Assembly (NCBI GenBank): GCA_900467685.1
Contig: UBQX01000008.1
Location: forward strand, 168,438-232,437
Direction: 5' to 3'
From: Hyphomicrobiales bacterium
GTDB lineage: Bacteria; Pseudomonadota; Alphaproteobacteria; Rhizobiales; Rhizobiaceae
DNA length: 64,000 bases
The notes under the pieces were generated by a model. It saw only the letters and a list, made by a program, of their open reading frames with translations, was not told the DNA's origin and did no database searches. The position numbers and the translations under genes are program-made. This document shows, one piece after another, positions 26,171-34,527 of this stretch. The stretch's first letter is position 1; every line of letters starts with the position of its first letter.

Positions 26171-26530
26171 CTAATTTCGGCCTTCCGCGTCGCATGCGAC
26201 GGAGACGAGTAGGAACCGCTTCTCCCTTCCGTTGTCGAGCGAAAACATGCCGCCCCGCCCCGGAATGGCGTCTACGATCAGGTCCGGCGACTGCCACGCG
26301 GCATATTGTGCGGCCGAGATATAGAAAGGCGCGCCACCGATTTGGCCGAGCAGGACATCGTTGTCGCCAACCATGAACTCGCCGACCGGGTAGCACATGG
26401 GCGAGGAACCGTCGCAGCATCCTCCCGACTGGTGAAACAGGATATCCGGATGGTCTCGGCGGATTTCGGCAATGAGGTCCAGCGCCGCATCCGTCGCGCG
26501 GACATGCTGTCCTTCGAGTTCGACTGCCAT
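26171..26530 (-). CDS. DUF779 family protein
   Basis: The protein has 119 residues. It has the DUF779 core HQSGGCCDGSSPMCYP (clustered cysteines) and GDNDVLLGQIGGAPFYIS. The family has no established reaction but is regularly found beside acetaldehyde dehydrogenases, as here. A strong GGAGGAGA lies just before the ATG. A hairpin between this gene and the upstream dehydrogenase may reduce its expression. Confidence 0.9.
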   Translation of the reverse strand: MAVELEGQHVRATDAALDLIAEIRRDHPDILFHQSGGCCDGSSPMCYPVGEFMVGDNDVLLGQIGGAPFYISAAQYAAWQSPDLIVDAIPGRGGMFSLDNGREKRFLLVSVACDAEGRN

Positions 26531-26548
26531 TCTCTCTCCTCCAAAGGC

Positions 26549-26580
26549 AAAAGGGCCTCCGGTTTCCCGGAAGCCCCTTT
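26549..26580 (-). terminator. Hairpin with T-run between aldehyde dehydrogenase and DUF779 genes
   Basis: Read on the minus strand, AAGGGGCTTCCGG and CCGGAGGCCCTTTT form a long stem closed by a GAAA loop and ended by four T. It lies in the 66 bases between the two genes and looks like an intercistronic attenuator or mRNA stabiliser. Confidence 0.65.
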
Positions 26581-26596
26581 ATGACGGTGTCGGTTC

Positions 26597-28105
<1,509 letters not shown>

Positions 28106-28208
28106 GGGTTCCTCCTTGAAAGCCGGGCTCACTCCATCCGGCGTTCCTCATATTCACCAATACCATTATATTCGTCCAGATATCACGAACGGCACGACCC
28201 GCCGTTCG

Positions 28209-28224
28209 TCGCACTTCTGCGACA
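28209..28224. promoter_or_regulatory. Candidate activator site, GTCGCA-cttc-TGCGAC
   Basis: A perfect 6-base inverted repeat with a 4-base centre lies about 100 bases upstream of the aldehyde dehydrogenase start. Its position and symmetry fit an upstream activator site, for example of a Fis-type regulator. No regulator gene is adjacent. Confidence 0.4.
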
Positions 28225-28462
28225 GAAGCGCATCGGATTGCGCGACCCGAATTCACAGGGACCGAGGATGCCTCAACTGTTCAAAATATGAGCAACGCGA
28301 AATAATTTGGCACGCGCAACAGGCACTTCCACCAGCTGCCAACCGATGAAAGCTCTAAAAACGCCGAGAAACGGATGGTCGATGCTTCTGGCACGGTTCG
28401 TGCATTAAAAGTCGCAGGTCCAGAGGGGACTTAAAACGATAGCGCCCAACGAATGGCGCTCG

Positions 28463-28524
28463 AAACAACACCGCCGAGCCGTGATCGCAGCCCATTGAGC
28501 GCGTCCGGGTCGGCGGTTTTGTTT
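28463..28524. terminator. Long hairpin downstream of tolC
   Basis: AAACAACACCGCCGA (28463-28477) pairs with TCGGCGGTTTTGTTT (28510-28524) over 15 positions with one mismatch. The T-rich arms could end transcription in both directions. It lies 55 bases after the tolC stop on the minus strand. Confidence 0.5.
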
Positions 28525-28578
28525 TGGCCCTTTGTTACGGAACCGCTCGCGGCAAACGCCGCCTGACGAAGAGCGTTC

Positions 28579-29922
28579 TCAGAACAGCTTCTGCGCGCCG
28601 CCCTCAAACGAGCCGTCGTCCAGCTCGCCCATGGTGCCCAGAAGGTTATAGGCAGACATGTCGCGGAGATAGCGAGCGTCCGCCAGGCTCTGTTCCGCCG
28701 AGATCAGGTTGCGTTGGGTCTGGATGAGATCGAGCACGGTGTGGAGCCCTGCCTTCATCTCCTCCTGCATCGCGGCCTGCGCCTTGGTCGCTTCCTTCAC
28801 CCGCGCCTCAAGCCGCCCGACCTGGGACTTCAGCGACTTGTAATCGTTGAAATACCGCCGGGCTCCGGTCGTCACGCTGAGAACGGTGTCCTGCCGGTCG
28901 TAAGACTTTTGCAGCGCTTCGGCGCGGGCCTTATCCAGAGTGGGCTGCAGCGTCGCATCAAAGATCGGCAACCGCATGCGCAGAAGCAGCGCATAATTGT
29001 TGACCGTCTTCACCGCTGGCGAGGGATCGAAGGTCCGGGTGTATTTGCCCACCAGATCGATCGTAGGGAAGAATGCGCCGCGGGCGGACTCGACATTGAA
29101 GTCTGCTGCATTCTGAAGATGCGCCGCCATTTTCGGCAGCGGCGAGTTAGCCATGGCGCGATCGGCAGCGTCTGTCGCTGACGCCGGCAGTTTCAGCTTG
29201 GCAGCCGCCGTGTTCAGCTTTGCAGGCGCGCGGAACCCGTTGAACTTCTCGAACGCCAGCTCGCTGTTTTGAAGTTGCCTCGACGCCTGCTCGGTCAGTG
29301 CGCGCAGGTTTTCAAGCTCGGAGGCGGCCATGGCGACATCGGATTGCGTCATCAGCCCGTCGGTCAGCATCTGCCGGGAAATGTTGAACGCCTCCTGCTG
29401 CCGCACCACCGCACGCCGGCTGGAGGCAAGCACGGCACGATCGCGCGTGAGAGACAGCATCTTGTCCGCGCGCTCGACCATCAGCTTCTGCTTGGTATCC
29501 AGAGACGCCTCGACGGTCGCGGCAACCTTTTCCCTCGCGGCGTTGATGGTGTTCAGGTTCTTCAGCCCGTCAAAAAGACGCCAACTGACTTCAAGCCCGA
29601 TCGAGGACGGGTCCTTGGTGGCAAAGCTGCTGTTCGGGATCTGCGTGATGTCGGGGGAGTATTCCGTCTTTCCGTCCACCACCCAGTCCGTGCCCGCCGT
29701 GAGCTTGGGAAAGAGCTGCGCCTGCGAAAGCCTCAATTCGGTTCTCGCAAGCTCCTGAAGAACTTCATCCTGCCCGAGCCGCAGCTTGAAGTCGGAAACG
29801 TTTATCCAGGTCACTTCCTCAGCCGCCGCAATGGCACCCGCAACAACCAGTCCGAGCGTCAGGGCAAGACGGAAAGTCCGCCTGCCTCCACGAGGATCCC
29901 GCAACCGATCAAGACGCCCCAT
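28579..29922 (-). CDS. TolC family outer membrane protein (type I secretion)
   Basis: The protein has 447 residues. A basic N terminus and hydrophobic stretch (FRLALTLGLVVAGAIAAAEE) form a signal peptide. The rest is mostly helical, with two repeated halves and TolC-like LSQAQLFPKLTAG and NLISAEQSLADARYLRD segments. It should form the outer-membrane channel for an ABC/HlyD export system. The only such exporter in the window is at 32389-35861, facing the same strand across the peptide gene. AAGG precedes the ATG by 8 bases. Rhizobial genomes hold several TolC paralogues, so exclusive use is inferred from position. Confidence 0.88.
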   Translation of the reverse strand: MGRLDRLRDPRGGRRTFRLALTLGLVVAGAIAAAEEVTWINVSDFKLRLGQDEVLQELARTELRLSQAQLFPKLTAGTDWVVDGKTEYSPDITQIPNSSFATKDPSSIGLEVSWRLFDGLKNLNTINAAREKVAATVEASLDTKQKLMVERADKMLSLTRDRAVLASSRRAVVRQQEAFNISRQMLTDGLMTQSDVAMAASELENLRALTEQASRQLQNSELAFEKFNGFRAPAKLNTAAAKLKLPASATDAADRAMANSPLPKMAAHLQNAADFNVESARGAFFPTIDLVGKYTRTFDPSPAVKTVNNYALLLRMRLPIFDATLQPTLDKARAEALQKSYDRQDTVLSVTTGARRYFNDYKSLKSQVGRLEARVKEATKAQAAMQEEMKAGLHTVLDLIQTQRNLISAEQSLADARYLRDMSAYNLLGTMGELDDGSFEGGAQKLF

Positions 29923-30002
29923 AACGCGACCTTTTCTTAGTATAATTTAAACCACTACAATTTTGATTTTTTGATCCCGCAAATATCCTCTTTCGCAGTT
30001 AA

Positions 30003-30020
30003 GATATGATAAATGGAATA
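30003..30020 (+). repeat. Direct repeat copy 1, GATATGATAAATGGAATA
   Basis: This 18-base unit matches the copy at 30299-30316 in 17 of 18 positions. In both copies it includes an ATG opening a frame beginning MEY. It may be a duplicated translation start or promoter element. Confidence 0.6.
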
Positions 30021-30165
30021 CTCTGACGCCGCCTCACGCCGCATCGTCCAAGTCGCGCCGAGCGCTCAGATCGCGGGCGCAACCTTTACAACGCAGGATT
30101 TTGCGCCGGCGAAGCTGGAAGGGTTGGAGGACTATCGAGGAAGCGGACGCGTCGCAAAACACTAA
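30013..30165 (+). CDS. Possible 50-residue small protein (uncertain)
   Basis: The frame opens MEYSDAASRRIVQ and ends GSGRVAKH. Its start lies in repeat copy 1, and the second repeat opens a frame also starting MEY that runs into the peptide precursor. It has no Cys, no double glycine and no recognisable domain. It may be a diverged or decayed sibling of the precursor, or a chance frame. The upstream Shine-Dalgarno sequence is weak (AAGA). Confidence 0.3.
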   Translation: MEYSDAASRRIVQVAPSAQIAGATFTTQDFAPAKLEGLEDYRGSGRVAKH

Positions 30166-30213
30166 CTAACTCAGCTAAGCGTCTGATCTCTTTCAAGCTC
30201 CCGAGCATTTTGG

Positions 30214-30228
30214 TTAACGTTACGTTAA
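30214..30228. promoter_or_regulatory. Palindrome TTAACGT-T-ACGTTAA, candidate operator
   Basis: This is a perfect 7-1-7 inverted repeat about 140 bases before the peptide start. A possible promoter (TTACGT, 17 bases, TATAGA at about 30244) would overlap it, so a bound protein could block or recruit polymerase. No regulator gene is found in this gene group. Confidence 0.45.
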
Positions 30229-30298
30229 AGTAGATAGCGGACTATAGATTTTTCCTTTCAACGCTTTGGTTTAGAAGGGAAAAAACTTGTTGATTCAG

Positions 30299-30316
30299 GA
30301 TATGATTAATGGAATA
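30299..30316 (+). repeat. Direct repeat copy 2, GATATGATTAATGGAATA
   Basis: This is the second copy of the 18-base repeat. Its ATG at 30309 has AGGA 8 bases before it and opens a frame that continues in phase into the precursor at 30366, adding 19 residues (MEYKFTGGAFKPETSGENQ). Confidence 0.6.
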
Positions 30317-30365
30317 TAAATTTACCGGCGGAGCATTTAAGCCGGAAACTAGTGGAGAAAATCAA

Positions 30366-30473
30366 ATGAAGACTCTGAACCTTGACCAGATGAAGACTGT
30401 TGTTGGCGGCACGTTCTGCGCCCCGAAGCCGGTTTGCAAGCCGGCCCCGTCCTGCTGCAGCCACTGCAGCTAA
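30366..30473 (+). CDS. Cysteine-rich double-glycine leader peptide precursor (RiPP/bacteriocin-like)
   Basis: The 35-residue product has the leader MKTLNLDQMKTVVGG and the core TFCAPKPVCKPAPSCCSHCS. The leader matches the double-glycine type cut by C39 peptidases: hydrophobic residues at regular spacing and a final GG. The core has five Cys (C-x5-C-x5-CC-x2-C), five Pro including the two of the CKPAPSC stretch, two Lys and a His. GGAG lies 8 bases before the ATG. An in-frame ATG at 30309 would give a 54-residue form. A matching C39 exporter, HlyD, TolC and possible modifying enzymes surround it. An odd Cys number leaves at least one thiol outside disulfides, open to acylation, thioether formation or metal binding. 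I know no named family for it. Confidence 0.8.
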   Translation: MKTLNLDQMKTVVGGTFCAPKPVCKPAPSCCSHCS

Positions 30474-30481
30474 TTCCCAGG

Positions 30482-30550
30482 TTGCCGCACGCAGATGAGC
30501 GGCAATCGGAATTACGAAGCCAGCCGGGCCATGTCAGGCTGGCTTTTTCT
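30482..30550 (+). terminator. Hairpin pair ending in a rho-independent terminator after the peptide gene
   Basis: A first stem pairs TTGCCGC (30482-30488) with GCGGCAA (30499-30505). A second pairs AGCCAGCC (30518-30525) with GGCTGGCT (30537-30544) and runs into TTTTT. The second is a good intrinsic terminator. It would let the peptide mRNA be far more abundant than that of the oxidoreductase gene downstream. Confidence 0.8.
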
Positions 30551-30786
30551 ATGGCGCCGTAGTTACCGGAGACCTTTCCGGACTATTTTATGCGGGCGCC
30601 GAAATATTTCTGAAATATAGAAGCTTGAGCTCCCGACTTTATTCGGTGTGCCACGCGGCGCTGGATGTTGAGCATCCACCGTTGCCTGGACCTGCGCCCT
30701 TGCGTCAAGCGATCGCGCGTGCCCCTCATGCAACCCGGTGGAACCATCGGCGGTAGAAGGCGTTTCCTGTTCTTTGGAGCCAGGAA
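30551..30786. other. Gap before the FAD oxidoreductase gene, with palindrome 30604-30618
   Basis: The gap holds a perfect 7-1-7 palindrome, ATATTTC-T-GAAATAT (30604-30618). It is the second such element within 400 bases and a candidate operator for the oxidoreductase gene. No gene is seen here. Confidence 0.4.
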
Positions 30787-32373
30787 ATGATCCATGCCAT
30801 TGGTATCGTCGGATGCGGCCCGACAGGACTTTACACACTCGCAGAATTGATCGAATGCCGTCACCCATTGACCGTCACCATTTTTGACAAGGGCGAATGG
30901 GCAGGTGCAGGCACACCCTATTCCCGCGACGGAGCAAACCGCCTGATGCTCGCCAACATCGCGAGCATCGAAATTCCTCAGCTGACCCAGAGCTTCCTGG
31001 AATGGATGCAAGGCTGCGAGCCGCGAATCCTCGAAAGCTACGGGATTACCCAGGACAGGCTGAGCGAGCGCCTTTTCGCTCCGAGACTGTTGCTGGGTTG
31101 TTATTTCCACGACCAGCTATTGGAGCTGATCCGCATAGGCCAGCAGAGAGGCCACACAATCAGGTTGCTGGAACGCGTCGAAGTCATCGATGTCCGGGTG
31201 GACAGCGCCAGGTTTATGGTCGAAACGACAGAGGGCCCTCATGCCCAGCCGTTCGACAAGCTGATCATTGCCACCGGCCATGATTTCGAGGAGACGCGTG
31301 AGGATGCACATTATTTCCCCAATCCCTGGACTGGTTTGATCGGTGCGGAAGTGCCTGCTTCAAAGGTCGGAATTCTAGGAACTTCGCTCAGTGCGATCGA
31401 TGCAGCGCTTGCCGTGGTATGCCAGCACGGGGAATTTATCGAGCGCGGGGATGATCTTGAGTTTCTCCTGGAGGACGCAGAGCTTTCCGTAACCTTCATG
31501 TCTCGAAACGGGCTACTGCCCGAGGCGGACTTCTATTGCCCCATTCCCTACCTGCCGCTTCAGCGCATGACCGACGATGCTCTCGAAGCATGCGCCAAAT
31601 CGGGCGCAAGGCTGGATGAGGTGTTTTCTCTTTTCCGCGAAGAACTGGCCCTGGCGGACCCGGCCTACGCGGAAAAGATCGGCCTCGCCAACTTGACCGT
31701 CGACAGCTTCGCCGACGCCTATTTCGCCGAGCGAACGAGAACGGACCCGTTCCGCTGGGCAAAGAAGAATCTCGATGAGGTTCTGCGCAACAAGGAACGC
31801 CGCCTCACCATTCCCTGGCGATATGCCATTCTGAGAATGCACGAACCGGTCGAAGCGCTCGTGCCGGAGTTTTCCGAGGAGGACCGGGAACGGTTCGATC
31901 GCGGACTGAAACGCGTCTTCGTGGACAACTATGCCGCCGTGCCGCCGGAATCCATCAGGCGACTGCTCGCCCTTCGGGAGGCCGGCGTCCTGAGTATCCT
32001 CACGCTGTCGGACGACTACGAGACCGTCAGGAAGCCCGACGCCACGACGATTGTTTCACCGGAGGGCTCTCACCGGTTCGACGTCTTCATCGACGCCACC
32101 GGACAGAAGCCCCTCAGCGTCGAGGACATAAGGTTCCCCACCCTGCGTGAAGCCCTCGCGACGGACGGCCAGACAAACCCGCGGCTGCAGGACAATTTCG
32201 CGCTTCGTTCGCCGGCCAATCTCGCCGGCAACCTCTATCTGGGCGCGATCCCCTTCCTCATGCACGCCCGCCCCTTCGTGCAGGGGATTGTCGCCTCGAA
32301 GGAGCTGGGCGAGATCATGGGCCGCGACATCATTGAGCATGTCGAGGCCGAAAGCGCGCCGCTTTGCGCGTGA
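30787..32373 (+). CDS. FAD/NAD(P)-binding oxidoreductase next to the peptide gene
   Basis: The protein has 528 residues. The N terminus AIGIVGCGPTGLYTLAEL is an FAD-binding Rossmann start (G9-x-G11-x2-G14). WAGAGTPYSRDGANRLMLANIAS fits the FAD-NAD(P)-binding domain family (PF13454 type). LIIATGHDFE and KVGILGTSLSAIDAALAV are further nucleotide-binding elements, and VFIDATGQKP closes the fold. GGAG lies 7 bases before the ATG. It is cytoplasmic, without signal or membrane segment. As the only redox enzyme beside the Cys-rich precursor it may oxidise the peptide or its acyl chain; the reaction is unknown. Its end is convergent with the exporter gene, 15 bases away. Confidence 0.82.
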   Translation: MIHAIGIVGCGPTGLYTLAELIECRHPLTVTIFDKGEWAGAGTPYSRDGANRLMLANIASIEIPQLTQSFLEWMQGCEPRILESYGITQDRLSERLFAPRLLLGCYFHDQLLELIRIGQQRGHTIRLLERVEVIDVRVDSARFMVETTEGPHAQPFDKLIIATGHDFEETREDAHYFPNPWTGLIGAEVPASKVGILGTSLSAIDAALAVVCQHGEFIERGDDLEFLLEDAELSVTFMSRNGLLPEADFYCPIPYLPLQRMTDDALEACAKSGARLDEVFSLFREELALADPAYAEKIGLANLTVDSFADAYFAERTRTDPFRWAKKNLDEVLRNKERRLTIPWRYAILRMHEPVEALVPEFSEEDRERFDRGLKRVFVDNYAAVPPESIRRLLALREAGVLSILTLSDDYETVRKPDATTIVSPEGSHRFDVFIDATGQKPLSVEDIRFPTLREALATDGQTNPRLQDNFALRSPANLAGNLYLGAIPFLMHARPFVQGIVASKELGEIMGRDIIEHVEAESAPLCA

Positions 32374-32388
32374 GCATACAGCGGGCCG

Positions 32389-34527
32389 CTACTTCTTCGC
32401 GGCTCGCCTTGCGCCCGGCTGCTTGGCTTCGACAGGCTCGAGCTTCCCGTTCATCAGGCGATAGGCCCGGTCGACATAATCGAGCAGCCTTTCGCTATGG
32501 GTGACGAAAATCTTGGCGCCGGGCAGCGGGCAGATCGCCTCCAGAAGCGCGTGCTCGGTCTTCGAGTCCAGATTGGCCGTGATTTCATCGAAGAGCATCA
32601 GCTTCGGCCGGCGGCAGATGACACGTGCCGCGAGCAGCCGGCGGCGCTGACCGGTCGACAGCAGGGTGTTGTTATTGGCGACGATGGTCGCCAGCCCTGC
32701 GGGAAGGGATTCGATTTCCGAGGTCAGGCCGACCAGTTCCAGCGCCTCCTGCACACGCTCCAGCGAAACGTCAGGATCGAACATTGATACGTTTTCGACA
32801 ATGGTCGCCTGGAACAGGCCATCTTCCGCAAAGACCGCGCCGATATTGTTGCGATACTCGATCAATCCGAAGCGCGACAAGGGCTGCCCATCAACGAGCA
32901 AGGAACCAGACGTCGGGTCAGCCACGCTGGCGATGACCTTGAGCAGCGACGACTTACCGGAACCGGACTCGCCGATAATGGCGATGCGCTCATTCTGTTC
33001 GACATTGATTGCCAGCTCTGCACCGAGAACAATGGGGCGCTGGTCCTGGCCAAAGGAGATGGACACATCCTGTATCGCAACATCCTTGCGGATCGTCTTG
33101 CGGATGGCCTTGGCACCCGAGGCGATTTCAGGGTCGGCCTGGATCACATCCTCCAGTCGACGGACATGCGAGCCGATGACGGTGAGGTGCATCAAATTGA
33201 CCGTCAGGGTGTCGGCCATCAGGAAGAATGTGCCGCGCAGCGAGAAGAACGCATAGAGCATGCCGATCGTCATCTTGTTCGTGAGAACCGCTGCGACACC
33301 GGCATAGAGCGTCGAGACAGTCCCCAGCATCACGACGATATGGATGAGCAGCTGTGCATCGATCTGCAGCTTGCGCGACAGGAAATCGCGGCTGGCAAAG
33401 CGCGCCATTTTCTCGAACCAGCGCTGTTCGAAACGGCCGCTCACATTGTGCGCCTTGATGGTCGAAATCCGGTCGAGACCGTCCAGCAATGTGCTGACCT
33501 CGACGGTACGTGCGGCCAGAGATTCGTTCGTGGCGTCACGTGTCCGCGCCAGATAGAGCGCGCGGGCACCGATGGCGGCCGCCAGCGTCGCCAGCACCAT
33601 CAATGTCATCGAGGTGGAATAGTAGAACATCAGCGCAACGGACAGGACCGAGACCAGCGCATCGGCAACGGAGCGCACAAGTCCGTCCGAAGCGAAAGCC
33701 TTCACCTGATCGATGGAGTCCAGCCGGGTGACGAAATCGCCGGGATGCCGCGCCTCGAAGTAGCGAAGCGGCAAGCGCAAACCGTGGCCGACAACGGAGC
33801 GTGTGAACTGCACCTGCATGCCTACGGACGTGCGAAGAATGACCACATCACGCAGCCAGCGCCCGATCGCCTCGAAGAGCAGGAGAGCACAGAGCCCGAT
33901 GGTGAGGATACCCAGGAGATCGACGTCCGATTGCGGCAGGACGAAGTCGAGCGAAATCTGCAGCAGGATCGGTGTCGCCAGCGCCAGAACGCCAACGGCC
34001 GACGAAACGATCAGGATCCGGCGCGTCGCCTCCCGAAAGCCGTTGGTCGACTTGACCACATCCCAGAAGGTGAGGCCGTCCTTCGCTGCGATCTTGTCCA
34101 TCGCAAGGCGTGGCTCAAGCTCCAGGACGACGCCCGAGAAATATCTCTCGAAATCGTCCTTGTCGAAGGCACGCGGACCAATTGACGGATCGTGGATGTA
34201 AAACCGGCCGCCGCTGATGCGTTCGAGCACGACATAGTGCTGCCCCTCCCAATGTAGGATGGCGGGAAGTTTCAGCGCATCCATCTCGTCCGTATTCTGG
34301 ACGGCAAGGCCACGGGCGTCGAAACCGAACACACCGGCGAGATTGTAGAGCTCCGCCAGCGACATGCCGCCGCCGGTGACCTGATGCACCGAACGCATAT
34401 AGGGCATGTTGACGCTGTGCCCATAGGCATTGGCGATCATGGCCATGCAGGCCAGCCCGCATTCCTGGCTTTCGTTTTGCAGGACGGTGTGAACCGTCGG
34501 CCTACCGGAGAAAAACGGAAGTCTCAC
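32389..34527 (-). CDS. Peptidase-containing ABC exporter (C39 domain, PCAT)
   Basis: The protein has 712 residues. Residues 1-130 are a C39 peptidase with Q17, C23 in ECGLAC, H97 in GQHYVV and D113 in IHDP, so the catalytic set is complete. About 165-440 is a six-helix membrane domain. About 470-700 is an ATPase with Walker A GESGSGKSS, signature LSTGQRRR and Walker B LMLFDE. Such transporters cut leaders after GG and export the core peptide through HlyD and TolC. The precursor at 30366 is the only double-glycine candidate I found nearby. The start overlaps the HlyD gene end by 4 bases; the gene is last in the minus-strand operon. Confidence 0.93.
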   Translation of the reverse strand: MRLPFFSGRPTVHTVLQNESQECGLACMAMIANAYGHSVNMPYMRSVHQVTGGGMSLAELYNLAGVFGFDARGLAVQNTDEMDALKLPAILHWEGQHYVVLERISGGRFYIHDPSIGPRAFDKDDFERYFSGVVLELEPRLAMDKIAAKDGLTFWDVVKSTNGFREATRRILIVSSAVGVLALATPILLQISLDFVLPQSDVDLLGILTIGLCALLLFEAIGRWLRDVVILRTSVGMQVQFTRSVVGHGLRLPLRYFEARHPGDFVTRLDSIDQVKAFASDGLVRSVADALVSVLSVALMFYYSTSMTLMVLATLAAAIGARALYLARTRDATNESLAARTVEVSTLLDGLDRISTIKAHNVSGRFEQRWFEKMARFASRDFLSRKLQIDAQLLIHIVVMLGTVSTLYAGVAAVLTNKMTIGMLYAFFSLRGTFFLMADTLTVNLMHLTVIGSHVRRLEDVIQADPEIASGAKAIRKTIRKDVAIQDVSISFGQDQRPIVLGAELAINVEQNERIAIIGESGSGKSSLLKVIASVADPTSGSLLVDGQPLSRFGLIEYRNNIGAVFAEDGLFQATIVENVSMFDPDVSLERVQEALELVGLTSEIESLPAGLATIVANNNTLLSTGQRRRLLAARVICRRPKLMLFDEITANLDSKTEHALLEAICPLPGAKIFVTHSERLLDYVDRAYRLMNGKLEPVEAKQPGARRAAKK

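Larger units (their letters stand above)
28106..28578. other. Intergenic region upstream of the aldehyde dehydrogenase operon
   Basis: These 473 bases hold the 5' region of the dehydrogenase operon and the 3' end of the tolC transcript. Apart from the palindrome at 28209-28224 and the long hairpin at 28463-28524, I see no gene. A TATAAT lies on the minus strand near 28165, but no well-placed -35 goes with it. Confidence 0.5.
29923..30365. other. AT-rich regulatory region upstream of the peptide gene
   Basis: This stretch separates tolC (minus) from the peptide gene (plus). It contains a near-perfect direct repeat (GATATGATWAATGGAATA), a possible 50-residue reading frame and a 15-base perfect palindrome, each listed separately. 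It is clearly more AT-rich than its surroundings after 30165. No RNA gene was recognised. Confidence 0.6.

Noticed and set aside
28106..28330. Sigma-54 promoter for the aldehyde dehydrogenase operon
   Set aside because: TGGAAGTGCCTGTTGCG on the minus strand has 13 instead of 12 bases between the GG and GC elements, and other candidates lack one element.
30366..30473. Precursor as lanthipeptide, lasso peptide or thiopeptide
   Set aside because: No LanB, LanM, lasso cyclase, YcaO or radical SAM gene is in the window, and the core lacks a clear Ser/Thr-rich pattern for lanthionine rings.
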